NCBI GenBank assembly: GCA_964531735.1 | Contig: CAZHGD010000064.1 | Coordinates: 1 to 37,563, forward strand | Source: CAZHGD01 sp964531735 | Lineage (GTDB): Bacteria; Armatimonadota; UBA10988 | Reading direction: 5' to 3' | DNA: 37,563 nt | Shown: positions 32,491 through 37,563 of the stretch, piece by piece | How positions within the stretch are numbered: the stretch's first letter is position 1 | How the letters are laid out: the number at the start of each line of letters is the position of its first letter | Made by a program: the position numbers and the translations under genes | Notes under the pieces: generated by a model | Seen by the model: only the letters and a program-made list of their open reading frames with translations | Told to the model about the DNA's origin: nothing | Databases searched by the model: none

Positions 32491-33780
32491 GTGAGCATCT
32501 GGCATGGAGGCATCGCCCTCTCGCTGGCCGTGATGGTGGGCCAGGCTGTCTCAGCCGCGCCGAAGTTCGACGTGGTACCGGCGAAGCCGTACCAGACGCG
32601 CGGTGGCTTGGGCAACGTACTGGCCAAACTCGACGCCGGCAAGGAAGTGAAGATCGGCTACTTCGGTGGCAGCATCACCGCCGCGGGCGGCTGGCGCCCG
32701 AAGACGCTGGCCTGGTTCCAGAAGACCTGGCCGAACGCCAAGGCCAGCGAGATCAACGCCGCCATCGGCGGCACCGGCTCCGACCTCGGCGTCTACCGCT
32801 ACCAGCACGACGTGCTCCAGTTCAAGCCCGACCTGGTCTTCGTCGAGTTCGCGGTGAACGACGGCGGCGCGGCCCCGGAGCAGATCTGGCGAGCCATGGA
32901 AGGCATCGTGCGCCAGACCTGGCTGCAGGACCCGACCATCGACCTGTGCTATGTCTACACCTACCGCGTCGGCTATGAGAAGGACGTCGACGCCGGCAAC
33001 TGCTGGCGCGCGGCGTCGGCCGACGAGCTGCTCGCCGCGCACTACGACATCCCATCGATCAACGTCGCCACGCGCATCTGCGAGTTGCAGCGCGCCGGCC
33101 AGTTGGTCTACCAGCCGGCCAAGGGTCCGGACGGCAAGCCGCAGCCGGTGGCCGCCGGCGCCATCAAGTTCTCCGATGACGGCGTACACCCGCTCGACGC
33201 GGGTCACCAGATCTACTGCGACCAGATCGCCGAAGCCATCACCGCTTGGCGCCAGGGCGCCACAGCGGCGCCGCACGCGCTGAAGGAGCCGTTCATCGCC
33301 GACCACTGGACGGCGGCCAAGATGGTCGAACTGAAGCCGTCGATGCTCAGCGCCGGCTGGCGGAAGCTCGCCCCGACGGACGCCTTCGCCAAGCAGTTCG
33401 GCCACCGCGTGCCGAGCCTATGGGAGGCGACCAAGCCCGGCGAGACGATCAGCTTCAAGTTCAAGGGCACCACCGCGTCGCTGTACGACATCCTCGGCCC
33501 GAACATGTGCCAGGTGAACATCACCGTCGACGGCAAGGCGCGCTCGAAGCCGGTCCCGCGGTTCGACAGCTACTGCAGTTGGTTCCGCCTGGCCACCCTC
33601 GGCCTGGTCGGTGGCGCCGACGCCGTGCACGAAGTGAAGGTCGAGATCGACGCCAAACAGCCCGACCGCAGCTCGGTGACCAAGCTCGAGTCGCAGAAGC
33701 CGGGCTATGACCCGAAGAAGTACGACGGCACGGTCTTCCGCGTTGGCGCCATCCTGCTGCTGGGCGACCTCGTCGAGTAA
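32491..33780 (+). CDS. Secreted SGNH/GDSL esterase
   Basis: A 429-residue exported protein. A signal peptide (IALSLAVMVGQAVSA) is followed by an SGNH hydrolase domain: block I YFGGSITAAGGWRP with Ser61, block III VEFAVND with Asn123, and block V SDDGVHPLDAGH with Asp229 and His232. The C-terminal third (about 270-429) is a beta-rich module (ISFKFKGTTASLYDILG, CQVNITVDGKARSK) of the kind attached to carbohydrate esterases. Together they suggest removal of acyl groups from plant polysaccharides outside the cell, which would complement the lyase-like protein at 20118. GTG at 32491 is preceded by AGGAGG five bases away, one of the best ribosome sites here. Esterase class firm; substrate inferred. 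Confidence 0.88.
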   Translation: MSIWHGGIALSLAVMVGQAVSAAPKFDVVPAKPYQTRGGLGNVLAKLDAGKEVKIGYFGGSITAAGGWRPKTLAWFQKTWPNAKASEINAAIGGTGSDLGVYRYQHDVLQFKPDLVFVEFAVNDGGAAPEQIWRAMEGIVRQTWLQDPTIDLCYVYTYRVGYEKDVDAGNCWRAASADELLAAHYDIPSINVATRICELQRAGQLVYQPAKGPDGKPQPVAAGAIKFSDDGVHPLDAGHQIYCDQIAEAITAWRQGATAAPHALKEPFIADHWTAAKMVELKPSMLSAGWRKLAPTDAFAKQFGHRVPSLWEATKPGETISFKFKGTTASLYDILGPNMCQVNITVDGKARSKPVPRFDSYCSWFRLATLGLVGGADAVHEVKVEIDAKQPDRSSVTKLESQKPGYDPKKYDGTVFRVGAILLLGDLVE

Positions 33781-33813
33781 CCCGGCGTGCTTGGTGTGAG
33801 ACCAGACCAGTGG

Positions 33814-33838
33814 ACCCCGGACGGCAGCCGTCCGGGGT
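33814..33838 (+). terminator. Strong hairpin after the SGNH esterase gene
   Basis: ACCCCGGACGG, loop CAG, CCGTCCGGGGT: an 11-base-pair perfect stem, 34 bases after the stop codon. It is followed by TCGGTATATG rather than a T-run. It is the most stable hairpin I see in the window and probably ends or stabilises the transcript. Confidence 0.6.
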
Positions 33839-33859
33839 TCGGTATATGTCGCCGGGGTG

Positions 33860-33888
33860 TTGAACCGGGCGCTGTGGCGAACGACAAT
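33860..33888 (+). promoter_or_regulatory. Possible promoter of the PA14-protease gene
   Basis: TTGAAC (33860-33865), 17 bases, GACAAT (33883-33888). The transcript would start near 33895, 33 bases before the ATG at 33928. TATACC at 33893-33898 is an alternative -10 without a matching -35. Confidence 0.4.
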
Positions 33889-33927
33889 TGGGTATACCGG
33901 TTGTGGCCGGTTCGATGAGGTGGACGC

Positions 33928-35202
33928 ATGAAGCTCGGGCGTCGCTGGCTCCTGATGGTCGTGGCCCAGATGGGACTCACCGCGGCACCGGCGGCCGTGT
34001 ACCGGGCCGGACTGTCGGCTACCTACGCTCAGTTCGATCCGAACAACCCGGAGCAGGTCACCGCCGTGGTCAACCGGGTCGACGCCTATCCGTGGTTCTA
34101 CACGGTGCCGGTCGACCTGGAAGTCAACGGCTACAGCCTCACCCGGCAGACCGACCATCCCTGGCCGGACGACGTGCGCGCGAAGATCGACCCGCGGATC
34201 ATGATCGTGCGCTGGAGCGGCTTCCTGTTCGCGCCCACGGCCGGCACCTATCGCTTCGAACTGCTCGCCGACGACCTCGGCATGCTGCTGCTGGACGACC
34301 GCGAGATCGTCAGCCACGAAGGACCACTGGTGGCGCGCCGCGGCCGGCGGCTGGTGGGCACGCGCCCCACGGTGGGCACGGTGGAGCTGACCGCCGGGAT
34401 GCACCGCTTCGAGCTGCGCTACGGCAACGTCGGGTCCATGGCGGGCATCTTCCTGCGCTGGCAGCCACCCAACCAGAAAGAGATCGGCGTCATTCCCGCC
34501 GAGTACCTGCTGCACGACCCGACGGCCAAGGAGAAGGCGCCCGGCGAAGGGATGCGCAAGCCGCCCAAGCTGCTGGGTTCGGGCAGCGGCTTCGTGGTCC
34601 ATGCCGACGGCTGGTTGCTGACCTGCCACCATGTCGTGGCCGGTGGTGGCTATCCCTCGGTGCTGGCCAACGGCCGCGAAGTGGCCGCCGAGGTGGTGGC
34701 CAGCGACGCTCGCCTCGACCTCGCTCTACTGCGCACCTCGCTGCGTGGCTTGCGACCGGTCGCGTTGGCCGATGTCAAAGACCTGAAGCGGCAGGACGAG
34801 GTGCTCTGCTTCGGGTTCCCGTTGGCCGACGTGCTGGGCCTCGACCTGAGCACCGAGAACGGTCGCATCACGGCCCTGCGCGAGAAGGACGGCATTCGGG
34901 CCATCCAGACCAACGCGCCGGTGAAGCCGGGGAACAGCGGCGGGCCGCTCGTCAACCTGCGGGCCGAAGTGGTCGGCGTGGTCAACGCCCGCCTGGAGAT
35001 CCACGGCGCGCCCGAGGGCGTGGCGTTCGCCGTGCCGATCGACTACGCCGCGACGCTGCTCCAGAAGATCCCGGGCTTCCGGGCTTCGTTTGGTGGCACC
35101 GGTCCGGATCTGAAGCCAGGCGATGTGGATCAGCGCGTCAGCCCGTCGGTGTTGCCCGTGCTGCTGCGCAAGGGTCGCTTGACCGAACGAACCGACAACT
35201 GA
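33928..35202 (+). CDS. Secreted PA14 domain-trypsin-like protease fusion
   Basis: A 424-residue exported protein with an N-terminal signal peptide (RRWLLMVVAQMGLTAAPAA). Residues about 25-195 form a PA14 domain (WSGFLFAPTAGTYRFELLAD, LLLDDREIVSH, MAGIFLRWQPP), a sugar-binding beta barrel. Residues about 214-400 are a trypsin-like serine protease of the DegP/HtrA type with all three catalytic residues: LTCHHVV (His235), ARLDLALL (Asp264), GNSGGPL (Ser337). No PDZ domain follows, unlike HtrA. The likely role is proteolysis at a glycan-rich surface. GAGGTGG precedes the ATG. It is followed 18 bases later by a TIM-barrel gene, so it may lead a short operon. Catalysis likely; targets unknown. Confidence 0.88.
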   Translation: MKLGRRWLLMVVAQMGLTAAPAAVYRAGLSATYAQFDPNNPEQVTAVVNRVDAYPWFYTVPVDLEVNGYSLTRQTDHPWPDDVRAKIDPRIMIVRWSGFLFAPTAGTYRFELLADDLGMLLLDDREIVSHEGPLVARRGRRLVGTRPTVGTVELTAGMHRFELRYGNVGSMAGIFLRWQPPNQKEIGVIPAEYLLHDPTAKEKAPGEGMRKPPKLLGSGSGFVVHADGWLLTCHHVVAGGGYPSVLANGREVAAEVVASDARLDLALLRTSLRGLRPVALADVKDLKRQDEVLCFGFPLADVLGLDLSTENGRITALREKDGIRAIQTNAPVKPGNSGGPLVNLRAEVVGVVNARLEIHGAPEGVAFAVPIDYAATLLQKIPGFRASFGGTGPDLKPGDVDQRVSPSVLPVLLRKGRLTERTDN

Positions 35203-35220
35203 GGAACGAGGGGAGCCGGC

Positions 35221-36126
35221 TTGAGCACGCTAATCATCGGCGTGACGCACCATCTGCTGTGCCCGGACGCCTGGAGCGATGCCGACGAGCACGAACGCTC
35301 GCTGGTCGAGACCGTGCTGCCGCTGCCCCTGGCCGCCGTCGACCTGTTCGGCCCGCTGGGCCTGGCACCGGAGCGCGTGGCGCGCGAGGCCGCGGCCGTG
35401 CGCGACAGCGGCAAGCGCGTGGTCTACACGGCGCCGATGCTGCACCATGTGCCCGGCTGCGACCCGTCGAGCCCCGAGGCGGCCAAGCGCTGCGCCGCGC
35501 TGTCGCTGGCGCGACGCCACCTCGACGCCGCGCGGCAGTACGGCGCCCGACTGATCACCTTCGTCTCCGGCGCCGATCCCGGCCCGGCCGAACGCGACGC
35601 CGGACGCGACGCCTTCGCGGAGTTCCTCGCCACCATCGCTCAGGAGGCGGCACCGCTGCCGGTGGCTGTGGAGCCGATGGACCGCGACCTCGACAAGCGC
35701 GCGCTGGTGGGACCCACGGCCGAGGCGGCGGCCATCATCGACCAGGCACAGCGCCACACCGACGGCGACCTGGGGCTGCTGGTCGATATGGCGCACGTCC
35801 CGCTGCTCGGCGAGACCTTCGCCGAGGCACTCGGCGCCACGGGCCGGCGCCTGCGGCATGTCCACCTGGGCAACTGCCTACTGGCCGATGCCAACGACCC
35901 GCTCTACGGCGACAAGCATCCGCCGCTCGCCTACCCCGGCGGCCGGCACGGGCCCGGTGAACTGGCATCGTTCCTGGCCGCCCTGGCCGCGCACGGCTGG
36001 CTCGGCACCGCCGAGCCCACAGTGAGTTTCGAGGTCCGCCCAGCGGCCGGACAGACACCGGCGGCGACGCTGCAGCAGCATGTCCAGTGGCTGCAGGAAG
36101 CAATGGAGGGGCTATGCGCTACCTGA
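35221..36126 (+). CDS. Sugar isomerase/AP-endonuclease-2-like TIM barrel
   Basis: A 301-residue soluble protein starting at TTG 35221, with GGGGAG five bases upstream. The pattern is that of the xylose-isomerase-like TIM barrel (AP endonuclease 2 superfamily): VAVEPMDRDLDKRALVG (Glu151 metal ligand), LGLLVDMAHVPLLGE (Asp189, His192), RHVHLGNCLL (His213/His215) and a late VSFEVRP. Such enzymes isomerise or epimerise sugars and inositols with a divalent metal. The stop overlaps the next gene (M55 peptidase) by 13 bases, so they are coupled. The pairing is unusual and gives no obvious pathway. Fold confident, substrate open. Confidence 0.82.
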   Translation: MSTLIIGVTHHLLCPDAWSDADEHERSLVETVLPLPLAAVDLFGPLGLAPERVAREAAAVRDSGKRVVYTAPMLHHVPGCDPSSPEAAKRCAALSLARRHLDAARQYGARLITFVSGADPGPAERDAGRDAFAEFLATIAQEAAPLPVAVEPMDRDLDKRALVGPTAEAAAIIDQAQRHTDGDLGLLVDMAHVPLLGETFAEALGATGRRLRHVHLGNCLLADANDPLYGDKHPPLAYPGGRHGPGELASFLAALAAHGWLGTAEPTVSFEVRPAAGQTPAATLQQHVQWLQEAMEGLCAT

Positions 36127-36938
36127 TCCGCTGCGACATGGAGGGCATCACCGGGGTCACCCGGTACGACGAGGTCCTGCCGGGGCAGCCGGCCTACGAG
36201 GCCTCGCGCGACCTGCTGATGAACGACCTGCTGGCGGTCGTCAAGGGTCTGCGCCTGGGTGACCCCGACGCGGAAACCGTCATCTACGATGAGCACGTCG
36301 CTGGGCGCAATGTGCGGGTGGAGCAGTTGCCGCCGCGGTGCCAGGCCATCGTCGGCAAGCCGCCCTACCGCGCCGACTGGGTCGGCGGCCTCGACCGCTC
36401 CATCGATGCGATGTTGCTGGTCGGGTTCCACGCCATGTCGGGCACTGCAGGCGGCACGCTGCCGCACTCCTACGAACCCGACATCGCCTCGATCGAGGTC
36501 AACGCGGCCCGGGTCGGCGAGATCGGTGTCGAGGCGGCCTTGGCCGGCGAGATGGGCATTCCCACGATTCTCTACTCGGGCGATTCGGCAGGCGCCGACG
36601 AGGCCGACGCACTGATTCCGGGCATCGTGGTGGCCGCCGTCAAGGAGTCCCTCGGCGAAAACGCCGCCCGCTGTCTGGGGCCGGTCGACAGCGCCGCGTT
36701 GCTGACCAGCACCGCCGAGCACGTCGCCCGACAGCTCGGCTGGCGCTCACCGCTGAAGCTGGGCATGCCGGTCGATGTCGTCATCACGCTCCACGACACG
36801 CCCTACCGCGAAGCGTTCGAACGCCTGCACCCGCACCTCATCCACGGCGACCAGGTCGTCCTGCACCGCGAGCGCCTGGCCGAGGCGTGGGCGGACTACT
36901 GGCGGATGAAGGTCGCGGCGCAACGCGCGATGGCGTGA
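36114..36938 (+). CDS. M55-family D-aminopeptidase (DppA-like)
   Basis: A 274-residue zinc peptidase. Ligands match DppA: DMEGITGV (Asp8, Glu10), YDEHVAG (His61), GFHAMSG (His106) and VGEIGVEA (Glu136), with GTLPHSYE nearby. DppA of Bacillus removes N-terminal D-amino acids from short peptides and is thought to recycle cell-wall-derived or fermentation peptides. ATG at 36114 is preferred over GTG 36087 because GGAGGG lies just upstream and the domain begins at once. It overlaps the TIM-barrel gene by 13 bases and its last 101 bases lie opposite the 3' end of the pilin-like gene. Family assignment firm; physiological peptide unknown. Confidence 0.92.
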   Translation: MRYLIRCDMEGITGVTRYDEVLPGQPAYEASRDLLMNDLLAVVKGLRLGDPDAETVIYDEHVAGRNVRVEQLPPRCQAIVGKPPYRADWVGGLDRSIDAMLLVGFHAMSGTAGGTLPHSYEPDIASIEVNAARVGEIGVEAALAGEMGIPTILYSGDSAGADEADALIPGIVVAAVKESLGENAARCLGPVDSAALLTSTAEHVARQLGWRSPLKLGMPVDVVITLHDTPYREAFERLHPHLIHGDQVVLHRERLAEAWADYWRMKVAAQRAMA

Positions 36939-37563
36939 GCCGTCCGCGGACGGTGGCGGGTCGGCGCGGCAACGAGTAGACCAGGGCCGGCGGTTCGCGC
37001 TTGGCGTACGCCTTGACATGGCCGTCGACGAAGCCGAAGTTCGCCCAGCCGTTGTGCCGCCAGTCGATGGTCGGCTCGTCGTCACTCTCGGCGAAGGCGA
37101 CCCACTCGGCCGGTTGGGCCAGCGCCAGCGGGATGCCGTAAGGATCGCGCAGATTGTAGTAGTAGGCCGAGCCGTAGAAGTGCCCGCCACCGGTCGCCGG
37201 GCAGCGCCAGGAGTCGTGGTGGCCGAACGACGGCTGCGACCACCGGTTCTCGGCTTCGACGGCCGTCGGCAAGCGGTCATCCCAGTCCTGCACATACTCG
37301 GCGAGTGCCCGCCCGAGGTCGCGCAGGTTGGCGACGCATTGGGCATTGCGCTCGGCCTGGAGGCGGCGCAGCCACGGCGGGACGAACCACAGCACGGCGA
37401 GCACCACCACGCACGCCAGAGCGCCGGTCAGCAGCAGGCAGAGCCAGCACCCGCGGCGGACAGCGCGGCGGTCGGCCGGCGATGACGGTGCCGCCGGCGG
37501 CGCTGCCGTCGGCGCGCGCCGGATGCCGCAGCGCACCTGGGCCGCCAGGATGTCGGCCTCGGC
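36838..37563 (-). CDS. Pilin-like membrane protein, 5' end outside window
   Basis: Visible as 241 residues; the frame stays open to the right edge, so the GTG at 37536 need not be the start. A basic stretch leads to a hydrophobic span (CLLLTGALACVVVLAVLWFV), then CVANLRDLGRALAEYVQDWD, HDSWRCPATGGGHFYGSAYY and WANFGFVDGHVKAYAKREPP. The Cys-x2-Asn-Leu helix and VDGHVKAYAK match DUF1559/prepilin-type proteins, and FCDGHAKAVK in the pseudogene at 8524 is the same motif. The classical FTLIE leader is absent, so it is a membrane-anchored relative rather than a processed pilin. Its last 34 codons run opposite the M55 gene and look low-complexity. Confidence 0.72.
   Translation of the reverse strand, partial: AEADILAAQVRCGIRRAPTAAPPAAPSSPADRRAVRRGCWLCLLLTGALACVVVLAVLWFVPPWLRRLQAERNAQCVANLRDLGRALAEYVQDWDDRLPTAVEAENRWSQPSFGHHDSWRCPATGGGHFYGSAYYYNLRDPYGIPLALAQPAEWVAFAESDDEPTIDWRHNGWANFGFVDGHVKAYAKREPPALVYSLPRRPATVRGRLTPSRVAPRPSSASSPPTPRPGARGAGRPGRRG
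36940..36953. repeat. 14-base perfect palindrome
   Basis: CCGTCCGCGGACGG is self-complementary and begins two bases after the M55 stop codon. It may act as a short hairpin at the transcript end, but it also lies inside the coding frame of the convergent pilin-like gene, so it could be chance in GC-rich DNA. Confidence 0.3.

Noticed and set aside
33888..35960. A 690-codon plus-strand frame across the protease and TIM-barrel genes
   Set aside because: It is extremely Arg/Gly/Pro-rich and crosses two genes that have clear motifs in other frames.

Overview
This 37.6 kb window is very GC-rich (roughly 70% by eye) and tightly packed. It carries housekeeping genes (gyrA, gyrB, a pabB-pabC fusion), envelope and secreted proteins, and clusters of catabolic-type enzymes. 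The best guess for the host is a member of Armatimonadota or a close uncultured relative. The main reason is a decayed pilin-type gene at 8524-8890 that keeps the leader FTLIELLVVIAIIAILAA followed by FAKAREKARQSSCLS, a pattern I associate with that phylum. Several uroporphyrinogen-decarboxylase-like (URO-D) paralogues, a creatininase-family protein and GDSL esterases fit too. This is inference; no rRNA or tRNA is visible.

Layout, left to right. (1) 3-6246: the end of an MscS channel gene, then an ECF sigma factor, anti-sigma factor and RseB-like sensor operon, then a PDZ-domain membrane protein on the minus strand. (2) 6292-6504: a non-coding repeat with 38-base inverted arms inside an 18-bp direct repeat. 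(3) 6511-15041: a PHP-type phosphoesterase and a URO-D gene diverge around an inverted repeat. A minus-strand operon follows: a 106-aa unknown protein, a glycyl radical enzyme, a double creatininase and two URO-D-like proteins. A pilin pseudogene lies at its downstream end. (4) 15071-19979: a DUF459-like SGNH protein, the pabB-pabC fusion, three small envelope genes (Flp-like pilin, lipoprotein, carboxypeptidase-regulatory-like) and a DUF1854 protein. (5) 20118-24476: a 1452-aa secreted rhamnogalacturonan-lyase-like enzyme with PKD and carbohydrate-binding modules. (6) 24503-26040: a two-gene AAA ATPase plus PD-(D/E)XK nuclease-like cassette with its own promoter and visibly lower GC. (7) 26044-30953: gyrA and gyrB. 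(8) 31192-37563: an Eis-like acetyltransferase, a secreted SGNH esterase, a PA14-protease fusion, a TIM-barrel isomerase-like protein, an M55 aminopeptidase and a pilin-like protein cut by the window edge.

The best candidates for an undescribed system are the ATPase-nuclease pair (24533-26040) and the glycyl-radical operon (8991-15005). The first looks like a compact genome-defence or DNA-processing module. The second starts with an unknown small protein at an apparently leaderless promoter and has no activating enzyme nearby. Two genes (at 15005 and 6246) share the same promoter geometry: a TTGAC-type -35, a 17-18 base spacer, a TATxxT -10, then 7 bases to ATG. This suggests leaderless transcription is used here. 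Gyrase shows unusual residues at both main quinolone-contact positions of GyrA and a charged insertion in the TOPRIM domain of GyrB.

All family assignments come from reading motifs by eye. No database search was run.
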